DNA of 64,000 bases from Phoronis australis (Eukaryota; Phoronida; Phoronidae), in assembly GCA_002633005.1 (NCBI GenBank), contig NMRA01000254.1, positions 238,546 through 302,545 of the forward strand. The letters are read 5' to 3'. Each line of letters starts with the position of its first letter. Positions within the stretch are counted from its first letter, which is position 1. The position numbers and the translations under genes are program-made. The notes beneath the pieces were generated by a model. That model saw nothing but the letters and a program-made list of their open reading frames with translations. It was not told the DNA's origin and made no database searches. Shown here piece by piece: positions 49,413 through 60,860 of this stretch.

Positions 49413-50608
49413 ATTCAGCTATCTGATTTTCCGCAAAATGGCACCCAGTTACCTAATAAATCGTTTAAGGCCCTAAAATTTGACAAAGCATTCGAAGGTA
49501 ACGGAATATCCCGTTATGTTTGGTAACTATTCAACTATTCCACTATTCCACAACACAACTGCCGATGAAGAAACACTTTCAACGACGTTACCTCATCGGG
49601 GTCCATTGGTGATCTGAGGTATGGAATATGAATACACAAGTCTTTGTTGGTTATTCACGATGTCCTTACGTCAAATGTGACGTCACCCACCCATGGTCCA
49701 CAACTAATTGTTCCACTAAATTCACAGCTGAGAGTAGAATTAGAACATGAGAGAAAATATAAGCGAAATGTACTGAAAGTGAATTCATTTCGTTATGGAC
49801 TTGCTTTGTTATAAGTACGAATTTATTTCACTTTGCGCTTGTTCAACAATCGTTCTGCTTTCGTGAGCTACATGTACGAATGTTTGGGAAAAGGTGGCGC
49901 ACGACCGTAATGTTCTACATTCTACCACGCTTTATAAATTGCAATTGATACATTTATTGACTTGCTGGAACCAGCCACTGCTGTAGCATAAGTGTCGGTC
50001 TTTTTTGGTAATATCGTATGTTTGGTGTCAGCGCTCAACGTTATTTTTTGCCGATTTTGGCATTGATAAACCAGTTCTTGGCAGCTCCTACAGGTTGTAC
50101 AAAGCCTGGAAATATGAACAGTGTATTGTTCAAAAGACTTCAAAAACATTGTCAAAGTCTATTAAAACTGATTTCAAAGTCAATTTTCTGTATTTTACGA
50201 CAATCGGAAGTGCAGCCGGCCACTCAAAGCACGAGCAAAACTATACTTGAAACAGATAAATGCAGCCGTGGCTAAAAAAACTACCGAGTGCTACTTAAAC
50301 TATTGATAGATTTCACAAATCTATTAACAACACACGTTTTGCATGATGTTTACCGCGAATCACTTGGTCAATATGCAAGTCTTGTTGTCAGTCTAACACA
50401 TCAACCAGAAAGAAAACAGCTGGAGAAGCCCAATTTTTCGAATTCACTGGGCTATTTGAGCCAATGAGAGGTTCTTGCCTGCTGACGAACTTGCCTGACT
50501 TACGTGCAGCTATTAGTAAGCCAAATGGTCACTGCGGACAATTCCGACATGGCGATCAAGTTAATAATGGCAGCCGATCATGTCGCTGGAACATTTAAAG
50601 ATGTAATT

Positions 50609-50988
50609 GCATGCTCCTAATTGAGCTAATGTGTAGCAGGAACTAAACAACAATGTTATTTTATCATCGTCTGTGCTAAATAGAGTGCAGTTGTATTCAC
50701 TGGCTACTTGTCAATGTCGAAACAAAAATTCTGAAAATGGGTGACCTTTGCACTATTGACGTAACTTGGAGGCTCACGTAACCCGCATCATGTATTTTGA
50801 GATATTCTGGCAAGTATTCATTTAAAGCTTTCATTTTTGTTCTCCAACACCGCGTCACGATACGTACTGGACACGGTTGAGTTAGTTACGGCGAATCATT
50901 TGCGACGCAAAACTCGTTCTTAAAAACACGTGGCATTTTTTATATTCACATTGAGGCTACATGATGTTTTTCTAACTAATTTGACCAA
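50609..50988. repeat. right arm of the inverted repeat around opsin exon 2
   Basis: Inverted partner of 46670-46990, carrying an extra block of about 60 bases near 50795-50860 that the left arm lacks. Confidence 0.8.
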
Positions 50989-53164
50989 CTTATCGCAGAC
51001 ATGAGGAATAAGACAGTGTGCTTGTTCCCCTTTTTAAAAACACAAGAATTATCCGCCACCTTTCTCCCACAAGCCTGGATTTTGAACAGTTACACTGTAC
51101 GTGTCTGTGCTTGTGAATGAAAACCGTATGAGGATTTTACATCGCACCTTTGGCACCTGTATTGCCGATTAACAGTATAAAGAGAACAAAAAAGGAAAAG
51201 TGCATGCCGCTGATAAAACCACAGTTCGATTAAATGAATATACACTCGTGTAAACCATCTATTATTATCGAGTGTATATGGATAAACAATTACAAAGTTA
51301 AAAATTGACCTTCATAACATTTTACAAGTAACCTCACTTCATTTTTAACAGTACATGACATGGATTAACAGATGGACGTTGGGCTATGGATGTGAAGGGT
51401 AGCGTTATTTACGGAAATACACTTGGAGCGGCAATAAGCACACATTCCATCGGTGAAACTAAACGTTTGCGTTAGGCCGCTTACTGCTACTCAGATGAGA
51501 CGTCATTTTTAGTCTCGCAAATGACTGACAAGTCGTTATTGCTCGAGACTTATGCTCGGTGAACAAACTGACACGCCGATGCAAGTCAACTTGTAGTGTC
51601 TGGTATCGAGTGATGACGGAATTTCAGTTCTTTTCGAACCCAGAAATCTGTTTTTACCAAAGAACAACTCGAGACAAATATCATAACGGTAAGCGGCCAC
51701 TGAAAGTTGTTTTCGTGACGGAAAGTGGGTTTATAGCCACAAATAAATACTACTCCACCGGTGGATACTGAACAAAAAATTCAGAATTCAGTCAAATTGC
51801 GTGGAAGTAGTTTTTCCACTGTAAATATAGTTTGTGTTACGCAATGCGTTAGCAGGGCACACAATCTTGTCGCCGAACATACATGTAAGAGAACAGTGCA
51901 AACAAACTGCTGAACCCCGGAGTTCAATAACGCGAGGACCTAGCTAGAAAAGCAAGACTTCGTGAGATTACGCGAGATATGGCCGTGTATTTTCAGTGAG
52001 AGCACATGATTTCGGCTAGAGTTTTCTCGCCGCCATATAGTTACAGAACTCTACCCAGATACTTGTGTGTTTGATTCCATCAAGTTTTTTTGTTTTCCTA
52101 GTTCAACTTTACAATCAGATTGTAGGATTTAACTAAAATAAAATATACATCTAAGCGGGTCTTAATAGACAAAAAATGAACAAAGAAAAGAACATGCGAT
52201 GAGGAGTATCGAGAATAATTTGTAGTACACGATATCTGGAGGAGACAGAGAACAGTGATTTACAAAATTTAGCTTTACATTGATATTAAATAGTTCATTA
52301 TTGACCATATATTTGTAAAACTGTCCATTTCTATTTGTAACACATGTATTTCTCTGACTAATCATACACATCTAATTCTTTTTCCAATGTTGTTAATTTT
52401 GGAGGTTTACCTCTGAGACGTTGGTTATATAGTGAAAGTGAAATTTGCAAAGACATAAAATTAAGTTTTTCACTGGGCTGCATCTGTTTCCAAATAGAAC
52501 TGTAACAACATTATTTGCCAAAGAGATATGGGTTCTAAAATTCTTCTGTTATAATTACCTGCAGTGTTCGAAATACACGATGTCTCGGTGGCCAATGGAT
52601 TTGCGGACGGGCCAGTTAACATTCACATATAGGCCCCATGTGGATGTGGTCTCATATTCAAGTAACTGGCTCCACGGGCCAGCACATTTATTTGTTGAAA
52701 TTCAAACACTGATTATGTATCATTGTAATTAAAACCTGGCCACCCTTTATAAGTCAAAATTTCATTTTTAACAGATGTGCATTCAGGACAGTGCCCCTTA
52801 TTCTATTTCAATGAAACTTTTAAATTAAAATTTACCAATACATCTCAAAAATGCTGTTAGGAATTGTTGGTTATTCATTTAGTTTGGTTTATACGCCAAA
52901 TTAGATCGCAAAACGTAAGGTATTTTTGAAAAAAAAAACAGCGGCAGTTTTCGTCAATGGTGCCGTAAAATAAAACCAGGACTAATGTTAATCTTTTTGA
53001 GATTAGTATAGTTCTGTAGCAGCCCTTTGTTAATACAAACTTCGTTGAAAACACGACCAAACTTACAGAGTCGCTCGTAGTGTTGAAACAATCTCCTCTC
53101 TTCAGGTGTGCAGCGATGTACGTGTAGCAAAGCACCGAGAGACATCACAAACAAACACATTAAA
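50989..53164. other. unrecognised DNA with a dispersed repeat
   Basis: Apart from the repeat at 51952-52073 nothing was recognised; no further opsin exon was found here. Confidence 0.4.
51952..52073 (+). repeat. dispersed repeat, copy 2 (relative at 14245-14372)
   Basis: Contains GACTTCGTGAGATTACGCG, ATTTCGGCTAGAG, AGTTACAGAACTCTACC and CTTGTGTGTTTG, matching the order in the 14-kb copy. Confidence 0.5.
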
Positions 53165-53184
53165 CCACTAGCTACATGTATACA

Positions 53185-53211
53185 TTTCGAGACTGCATGT
53201 CTCATCATCAG
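53185..53211 (-). ncRNA. hammerhead-ribozyme-like motif, copy 1
   Basis: On the minus strand the core word CTGATGA is followed by T, then GAGAC-ATGCA-GTCTC (a perfect 5-bp stem II) and then GAAA. These are the two invariant hammerhead boxes in the right order and spacing, except for one extra base before stem II. It is the inverted twin of 53682-53708. Stems I and III were not resolved, so activity is uncertain. Confidence 0.4.
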
Positions 53212-53389
53212 GCAATAACATATACGAAGCGAAATAATCAGTGAAATTCACGTGACATCGGTAAGAGGGACCTACAAGCAGAGTGTGAATGTAAAACACG
53301 TTAGGAAGCCCATAAGCCTTTCGAAACAGAGCCAGCGTGTGGTACACACTTTGAACTGCTCATTCGACACAGCTTTTCGTGACTGATCA

Positions 53390-53665
53390 ATAACGACTAC
53401 AAAATCTTTAGCGGAAAGTGTCATTTTCAACATAGCGAATGATGGTATTGTCTACTATTTCTTGCCTAGTTATATTTCGGCCATGTTGATGTAGAAAATG
53501 ATTAGTCAATTTTCACAGACAGGCAATTCACACGTGAACTTTAATATGGAAATGATTCTAGCACGGTCTGTAGGGTCAACAGTTCATCACGCGAACAGTA
53601 AACAAAGATATCATCGACATAGCGGACATAGATATGCTGAGCTGATAATTTCGCTTCGTTTATGT
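53390..53665 (-). pseudogene. Penelope-like reverse transcriptase remnant
   Basis: Reading the minus strand gives HIYVRYVDDIFVYCSRDELL near 53640-53560, the YxDD-type catalytic box of the RT palm, and shortly after, in a shifted frame, LKFTCELPVCEN, which matches the conserved segment after the palm in Penelope-like elements. A stop interrupts the frame after ESFPY, and no upstream RT motifs or GIY-YIG endonuclease are visible, so this is a short dead fragment. The flanking opposed hammerhead-like repeats support Penelope over other RT classes, because that family is known to carry such ribozymes in its terminal repeats. Confidence 0.5.
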
Positions 53666-53681
53666 TCATTCCACTTATTGC

Positions 53682-53708
53682 CTGATGATGAGACATGCAG
53701 TCTCGAAA
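53682..53708 (+). ncRNA. hammerhead-ribozyme-like motif, copy 2
   Basis: CTGATGA (53682-53688), an extra T, stem GAGAC (53690-53694), loop ATGCA, GTCTC (53700-53704) and GAAA (53705-53708). The 27 bases are identical to the minus-strand copy at 53185-53211. The following AUAAC-UAGU-GUUAU could form stem III but does not place a canonical cleavage base. Confidence 0.4.
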
Positions 53709-53716
53709 TATAACTA

Positions 53717-55020
53717 GTGTTATGATTTGTTTGTTTGTTATGTCTCTAGGTGTTTAGCTACATAATTGCGAGATTGTTTCGAAACTCACGAGCTACTCTG
53801 TATCTAGCTTCCAAGCAAAACGTTTAGTCGGAGTTTTTGAGATTGATAAATATATACTGAAACTAAAAAGTTCCTGTGAAATCCACCGATTTGCAGAAGC
53901 CGAGAAAAAGCGGAAAACGTCGCGAGACTTTAAAATCTCTCGGTTTTCGCTTAATTATTTGGTGACAACTTGTTTTTGTCATTATAACCAATAAATGCCT
54001 GAACCATGTTGGTTATTTTAACATTCACTCTCAATGTCAACTGAAATTGCAATGCGTAATTAGCTTAATTATCATCGAAACGTTTTAATTTTGTAAGTCA
54101 GATTTCAGTGACTCGTGTCAAACTAGGCGGGATCAGCTGTAAGTAGGTCAACATTTCAATGTGACGTACACCAGGCGACGCGGAGGCTGATATCAAGAAA
54201 CCAACTACCAAATGAGTTATAGAAATCACGCCGTGAAAACAAGATCGAAGCAGCGAAACGTCAAAATATCAAATTATTGAATTTGGGTTAAGATTTATCT
54301 TTTTTCACAAGTTGCTGTGTTCGTGAACTCAAAGTGTCAGACAACGACTCGGACTCGTGCATTTGTTCTAAACGGCCGTATGCACGTAGACGTGTGGCTC
54401 TCTCAGGATCAAAACTAAGTTTTCCGCGACATTTTTCTATGCAATGTGCTCCTTGTTCACCCAGTTAATGGTAGGACTGGTGTACAAACGGAACTGCTTT
54501 CTGCCTACCGTGAGACTCGATTTGAGTCACTTCTCTGCAGTCTTTGAACTTGGATAGGTAGCAAAAAATTACGTGCTTGAGGTAGGCCTGGGAAATCGTT
54601 TTTTCTATCACAAACAGGCAAGATGTCGGTTTTAAAGTTATCTAGATATGAAAATAAAAAAACTATTCCACACAATTAAAAAGTGAGGTCATACATGCCC
54701 TTAAGATATTTAAAATGTATATGTTATGAAGAGCAATTCTGACCCAACTGGTTACATTTCAGAAGCTGTATTAAGTGGCACTGTTGTTCTTATTTGGGCC
54801 TGCGCAGGCGCATGTGGAATAAATGTCCCACGTCATTTCCTGAATTCATGCTAATTTCAAAACGAATCATTTCACCTACAGTGAATGTCGACATTCTTTT
54901 TCATGGAATATTTCTCGCTATCTATATTTAAGAACGCATGAGCAGTCAGGTAGCTTGGATGTGAAAATATCGTATTTCTATGAAAGTCACGCCCCCAAAA
55001 CACAGACCTGTGACCCGTTT
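53717..55020. other. unrecognised DNA
   Basis: A 12-bp perfect palindrome, GCCTGCGCAGGC, lies near 54799-54810. No gene was recognised. Confidence 0.5.
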
Positions 55021-55270
55021 GATGAAAGTGATTTCAGACTTAAGGCACTAATTTGGTCTTACGCTCAAACTTCACGTTGAATTACTGAAAAAGGTTTAGC
55101 TATGTAATTACAAGTGCACGGAAGTCTAGAAATAACTGCGTAATTTACCTAGTACTTAGCAGTAATGAATATTGTCTGGGAGGTTTTTGCACTTTTGCAT
55201 AAGTGAGACTTATTTTTCAGAAATAGTTGTTTGGAGCGTAAGGCCAAACTTAAGTCTGAAATCACTTTTC
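55021..55270. repeat. inverted repeat, ~40-50-bp arms
   Basis: GAAAGTGATTTCAGACTTAA then TTTGGTCTTACGCTCAAA (55024-55070) is inverted at 55230-55270 as TTTGGAGCGTAAGGCCAAAC then TTAAGTCTGAAATCACTTTTC. Probably a small foldback. Confidence 0.75.
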
Positions 55271-56053
55271 AGGAAGCAGACCCTAGGGCTGCGTTCCGTA
55301 GATATATTCCGTACCTATGGATTTGCGTTGAGAAATTGTGACTTATGGAGCGGATGCAGTAAGTTCTATGTCATAATGTATGAATTAGCTTCCCTAACTC
55401 AACATTCCAATCTCACCAAGCAATCATTCCACAAGGCGCCATTTTGCTGGGGGTATCATACTAAGGTCTCGAGCATAACGGTGATGCTCTCGCTTTTCAG
55501 CCTCGTGACTTGAAGTTCGCTTTTCTTGCATGAAACTTGGCCTAGGAGACTCACACTAGTACGAGGTATACGTTTTGCCGTTTTTTTTTTATAGTCACCC
55601 CAAGGCTCCACGTGTGGATTTGCTATTATTATTTCAAACTCTCAGTGCAATATTCAGATCAGACGTCCACACCTACATGTACTACTTATTTCGATGTCAT
55701 TAACCGCTATTATAGCTTTATAAACTGACCATCGTAACTAATTTATTGGCATTAGTGCACTTTTGTTCCAGATGTCTCACATGGATGTCTTCGAATAATT
55801 TGCTTTGTTAAATACGGTCTTTGATGAAATTAAGTCGTAAACCAGATCGATACCCACGCAACTCAACTGATGAAAAAATGGCTATATATTTGTTACGAAA
55901 CCATAGCAATCAATACCTGCCGGACGTTCAAGGCACCCATCAACTGCATTTCTATCTATAAGAAAAATATTTTAATATCGTTTCTGGAGTTTCCAAAATC
56001 TGTCGTGCATAACAGTTTCGTAACACGACAGTAACCGCGGAGCAAGACTTATT

Positions 56054-56145
56054 ACTCTGCGCGTGTAAGCGCAGAGTACTGTTGTTCCTGGGGTTTCTTC
56101 AATTTTGTTCTTATTCTTATTACTGTGCGCGTTCAAGCGCAGAGT
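56054..56145 (+). repeat. paired GCGCAGAGT hairpins
   Basis: ACTCTGCGC-GTGTAA-GCGCAGAGT at 56054-56077 is a perfect 9-bp hairpin. A sister with one mismatch, ACTGTGCGC-GTTCAA-GCGCAGAGT, lies at 56122-56145. A lone CGCGCAGAGT recurs at about 56663-56672, so the AT-rich segment 56045-56675 may be one small element with hairpin ends. Confidence 0.65.
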
Positions 56146-56908
56146 TTTACTGTTCTACGTATTTTATCTTCTTATTCTTATTATTCTTAATCTTCTTCTT
56201 CCTTCCTTTTCATATTGTTATTACTCTTACATTCATTCATTTAGAACAATAATATTCATTGTTATTGATAAGATAGGTAAGGGATTTATATTGATAATAT
56301 TTTTTCGACCCTAAATGCACTAGGATTACCTGAAACGGGTCAATTAGTGCATTTTTTCAAAATGCTTCTTCTACAGTTTTTCAGATATACTCTTCGAATT
56401 TTGTTAACAAGTAGGGAGTAAAGAAGTGCATCAGAAATTTACACGGATTTCCAATCGGACCAAGGGAACCGAGTTTCCGGGTCAAAAGTCATTAAGTGCA
56501 AAAGTGATTTTTGAGCTAGACCTAATAATGCACCGGAAGAGGTCAATTAGTGGAAAGGTCATCAAAAAATTAATATGTAATTTCTCCTACAATTTTAAAG
56601 AATTCCTTTTCATATTGGTAAACGAGTTGCTGTCAGTAACTTCCCATAATAATAACACTAATACGCACGCGCAGAGTCCGTTATTGTCACGCCGTGACAC
56701 TAATCTTTCTAGTTAGTGTTGTAATTGTCAACGCTTGGCAGTGTCTATTATACATATACAAATGTACATTTTATTGTGCGTCAGACGTCTACAAGCCACA
56801 AACTCGGACCCACTGAGCAACACTGTCGAACGGCCTTTGTTGGCTATGAGGCTCTTCACAACAGGAATTTTAAAGTCTGTCAGTTTATTTGATAAAAGAT
56901 GTGGAAGG

Positions 56909-57166
56909 TAGATAAACATTCGTCATTTCTTGTCAACCTTTATTGAAAGAATGATGGAGACCTAGAAGTACAAGTAAAGAGAATGCTTACTGTATAGCTC
57001 AAGGGTAATGACAATGTACTATAGACGGGATATAAAGTGAATACTCGTGGAAAAGGTGATAATCCCTACCTCTATGTAATTTCAACGTGTAGTCACTAAG
57101 ACAATGGTGGGAAGCTAGCTACAGAGACACCTAGTGGTTATAGTATAAACTATATATAATTCTCTA
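56909..57166 (-). repeat. 3' LTR (258 bp)
   Basis: Read on the minus strand it starts TAGAGAATTATATATAG and ends GTTTATCTA, so it lacks the usual TG...CA ends. It carries an AATAAA (complement at 56939-56944) 19 bases into the predicted R region that starts at 56963. It differs from the other LTR at four sites. Confidence 0.95.
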
Positions 57167-57176
57167 CCTCCCCCTA
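57167..57176 (-). promoter_or_regulatory. polypurine tract
   Basis: AGGGGGAGG on the minus strand directly abuts the 3' LTR, the expected position of the plus-strand primer. Confidence 0.8.
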
Positions 57177-57211
57177 AGTTATGGAGGGACGTAATAACTA
57201 AGAGTAATGTA

Positions 57212-58213
57212 TTATGAAGTAACAAAATCGTCCAGCCAGGCCGGTTTTCGACGTTCCCGAATAGACCGTCGAGGGGCCGGGGGTTCTGCAGCAGGGCAGG
57301 GCTCGGAAGAGCTCAGGACAGGCGGAGGATCTGTAGTGGTCACGTTAGGTGCTGGGTCGTGTGAATGACCGTCCGGAAGCTGTGCGTCGACGGTCCCGCG
57401 CGACAGTGAGTTATCAGGTGTGGGGGGTGGACCAGCGTTGCGAGTGACCAGTATGTCAGGGAGTGCAGGCCTGGCTTGGACGAGTGGCCGGGCAGGAATG
57501 TACTTCCGTAGAAACCGTCTGTTGCGGAGAGTGACACGTCCAGAGCCATGAACTCGCACGACGTATTGGTCGAACTGTCTCACCTCTATCACCAGGCCCG
57601 TCTTGTCCCAGCGGAGTGGCTCCGGTCCGGTTTGATTTTGGATGCGGACGAAATCACCGACAATGAGGGGACGAAGACGTTTGGTGTGCTCAGAGATCAG
57701 CTTCTCCGAGACCTTCATATGTCGATGGCGCAAAGCGGCCTCGCGCAGATTCAGGGTGTCAGTCCAGGTGTCGTGGGGCTTGTAGCGACCGGGCAATATC
57801 GGGATAAAATCTTTTATAGGACGACCGAAGACACATAGAGCTGGTGACAATCTCGTGTCTTTATCTGGGGTGTTACGGTACTGTAACATCGCCCGCTGAA
57901 AGGCAACCGTGTCCAGCTCGCCGTTTGGTCCAGTGTTGTCCGTAATGAGTCGCTTGATTGTTTTCACGCCAATCTCGGCTCGACAGTTGCTGTGGGGGAA
58001 AGCGACGGAGAAAACACGATGGTGGACACCCCATGACGAGAGTAGGTTCGTGGTAGCAGAGGACGTGAATTCTGGGCCGCCATCACTGGATAACTCGTCG
58101 GGTATGCCGAAAGTGACGAAACAACGGCGTAAACTGTCCACGAGACCTTTGAACCCCGAGTGAGCGCGCTCAACAATAGGCCAGTTTGAGTAACGATCGA
58201 CGATAACGAGGTA
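57212..58213 (-). pseudogene. integrase catalytic core (second half) and C-terminal region
   Basis: The open frame (57212-58141 from its first Met) has SDGGPEF followed 35 residues later by the Glu in CRAEIGVKT, giving the D-35-E spacing of retroviral-type integrases. It then has a conserved [10 protein letters not shown] region and a small beta domain ending [14 protein letters not shown] that is typical of this gypsy group. The tail is rich in proline and ends [18 protein letters not shown]. The first catalytic Asp lies upstream in another frame, because a one-base loss near 58216 separates the two parts of the integrase core. Confidence 0.85.
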
Positions 58214-59365
58214 ATGGAACCTTTATATGTGAAGAAGTCGGCACATACACACTGAAACGGGTAGACGGGTAAAGTAGGTGGTGTGGGAGGGGCATGTGGC
58301 TGGGATGGTGACATGCGATTGCAATGGTGACAACCCCGACGTCTCTCAGCAATGTCGTTAGTTATCCCTGGCCAGAAGACGGAAGCGTCAGCCCGAGCAG
58401 TCATAGAGGATATGCCTTGGTGGGCAGAGTGGAGCGAATCCATGATAGATGACCGTAAGGCAGGAAGAATGATGACGCGATCTTTATAGGTGATGACGCC
58501 ATCTATGGTGGACAGGTAGTCGCGAAACTGGTGGTAAGGCCGTAACGCCTCGGTTAAGGCTTCTCGTTGGTCGGGCATGCCAGATTCGATGATGCCTAAG
58601 AGGGTATGTAGGTCCTCGTCACTGCTGGTAGCCTCACGGACACGGTCCCATGTTACACATTTAAGGGAGGTAAGGGTGCAAGTGGCTGTAATGTGAACAC
58701 CGCGGTCAATATCAGTATCGATGGAAGCGACGTCGTCAGGGAGGTGAAGCTGCCCCCTTCTGCCGGTGGGGTGTCTGGAGAGAGCATCTGCCGCCTTGTG
58801 ACGCACGCCGGGGATGTGAACGATGGGGAAGCGGTATCGTAAGGTCTTCTCTTTGAGGTTGCGTAGGCGGGTGTTTGGGATATCCTCTAAAGCTCTGTCG
58901 GAGAAGACTTTGACAAGTGGTTTGTGGTCGACGGCGATCGTTAGGTCGGTGCATCTCAACACAAAGAAGCGAGCCTTGTCCAAGGAGTCAGCAACAGCCA
59001 GGGCCTCGCCTTCGATTGGGGCATATCGGGTTTCGGCAGAATGGGTGAACCTGCTGCCGACGAGTGTCACCTTCCAACCGGATGGACAACAGAATGGCCT
59101 CGTCTTGGAGCAATGGCAGTGTTTCTGCAGTAACCAGAAGCCGACTCCTGTCTTGGACCAATCGGTTGCCAGGCAAGTTGGTTTAGTCTTGTCAAAGATG
59201 CGCACACCTTCCTCGATCTGACGAATGATGACTTGCTTGGATTTGACAAAAAGTTGCTCCAGCTTTGTGCTCCAGACAAAGGGGGCTCCTTTCTTTAAGA
59301 GCTGGCGGAACGCCAAGGTCTCGTCGGCCATGCTGAATGCATACGAGACTTGGTTCAGGAGGCCA
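58214..59365 (-). pseudogene. RNase H and integrase zinc-binding part of pol
   Basis: The frame from the stop at about 59366 runs through RNase H, with catalytic residues recognisable in ATDWSKTG, IEGEALAVA, VDHKPL and AADALSR, and then into the integrase HHCC finger: HSAHQG and WPGITNDI, followed by GCHHCNRMSPSQ. ADFF at about 58230 holds the first catalytic Asp. Just after it, at about 58216, the frame is lost through a one-base deletion. The enzyme would degrade the RNA strand in RNA-DNA hybrids and insert the cDNA. Confidence 0.85.
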
Positions 59366-60170
59366 AATCAGGAGGGCATGTCGGTTATGTTTTTAGGCGT
59401 GGGGAACTCGAGTATGCTGTTCAGGTATTGCTTTGACGGGCGAACACTATCACTGGTGATTTCAAACCCGGCAAATTCGACAATGTCTTGGCCAAATGTG
59501 AATTTATCGGGGTTGAGGACAATTCCGTTTCGACCGCAGACATCCAACCATGCGCATGCCTGATGAAAGCTGTCTTCGAGGTTAGTTGCCCATAGTAACG
59601 TGTCGTCGACACATTTGGTGTGGTTGGGGATGTCAGCCACGATTTCGTCAAATCGACGAGTGTAAGCGTCGCCAGACGCAATGTAGCCTTGCGGAGCTGC
59701 GCAGTATCTGTAGCGACCCCAAGGGGTGATGAAAGTGGTGTAACGCAGAGAGGCACACTATGGTATCCATTCCACGCTTCGAAGACAGTCTTCTTCGTGC
59801 CACCGGGGATGGATCGAGCTTGGTGGAACGGGGAACGCGTGTGGTGCGTTTCTCGCAAGGCATGTCTGTTGAGGGGTTGCAGGTCTACAGTGCGACGACA
59901 CGTGCCATTTTTCTTCGCGCAGACGACCATCCGGTGGCACCATGTGACCGGTTCCCCGACTGGCACAGGTTCGATCACACCTAACTGGACGTCTTGGTCC
60001 AAGCCAGCTTTCACCTCAGCCTGCCAGTGGAGGGGAACTGGGACAGGGGAATGGTGTGCGACTGGGGTTGCGTTGGGGTCAATCATCAGGTGCATGGGCG
60101 GCCCGCTCATCTGGGGGAGCGGCTGATGTTGGCAGGTATTCAGAGTGCTGGCCTTGTAATAGTCCCGTAG
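59366..60170 (-). pseudogene. reverse transcriptase domain of pol, broken
   Basis: RT fingers are seen in the longer frame (LGVIEPVPVGEPV, RTVDLQPLNRH, TVFEAWNGYHSVPL), which is lost near 59755. The palm with KCVDDTLLW at about 59610-59602 is in another frame; the x-DD box here is CVDD in place of the usual YxDD. The segment ends with a nonsense codon at about 59366-59368 (TGA where Trp is expected before FGLLNQVSYAF). At least one indel lies between 59640 and 59760. Confidence 0.85.
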
Positions 60171-60860
60171 AAAGGTCTCAAGCTCCGCCCTGTTGTCGTC
60201 AGTGGCCGGACAAGGCGGCGCAGTAGGTAGCGGAGGAGGTTTCTCACGCCAAGGACAGCCACAGGGTGCACAGGATTCAATTCCGTCAGTGTGGGTCGCA
60301 GGAGTGGATGCTGCATCACCAACGGTAGGGAAACTGTCCGTGATGAGCTGTAGGGCAACACAGGCCTCTCGGCTAAGGTAGAAGTTGTCCGTACTGTCAG
60401 TGACGTATACGATCTGTTTAGTGTGTAGGAGTTGGCCGTCGCTTGTTGCACCAGAGATATGGAGGAAAGTGGCACCCAGGATGCGGATACCTTCGTTGTT
60501 GGCAGCGTGCATCTTCATGTCGACTGGCACTAGATTGCGGCGTGTCACACCGAGGCCTTTAAGGGTCTGAAGTCCAGAGAGACAACTCTGGCATCCCGTG
60601 TCGGCCATGCATGCAATTTGAGCGTTCGGGTACCAGGAGGGTGCGAGGTCCGAGAATCCGAAGCGGGAGTAGTCATCTCTGGAGACACGAGCTGTGAGGT
60701 TGATGAAGGGTTGGGGTAGTGACCTTTCCCTCAACCAAGCATTTGTGAGCTCGTCGTAGTTGTGGTGACTCAGTGCGAGTGATCGTTTTAGGACCTGTGG
60801 GTGCGCGGAGATTTCACATAGGGAATCGAAGACAGCACTAGCGGTGTCGGGGGTTTTACC
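60171..60860 (-). pseudogene. aspartic protease region of pol
   Basis: MADTGCQSCLSG at about 60608-60573 holds the retropepsin triad Asp-Thr-Gly (60602-60594), and ILGATFLHISG about 45 residues later fits the fold. It is continuous with the gag zinc-knuckle frame upstream and the RT fingers downstream, so Gag and Pol appear to share one frame here. Confidence 0.75.

Noticed and set aside
50089-50275. Acceptor-preceded frame starting with a Cys codon in the phase needed for opsin exon 3 (CTKPGNMNS...).
   Set aside because: The residues lack TM3 hydrophobicity, a DRY-type motif and the usual aromatic residues after the Cys.
55836-55850. GATCGATAC encoding Asp-Arg-Tyr downstream of the opsin exons.
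   Set aside because: The surrounding frame is charged and polar, with no transmembrane segment before it.
57548-57838. 96-codon plus-strand frame.
   Set aside because: Antisense shadow of the integrase C-terminal region.
59620-60126. 168-codon plus-strand frame within the retrotransposon.
   Set aside because: It is antisense to the RT coding region and has no independent motif.
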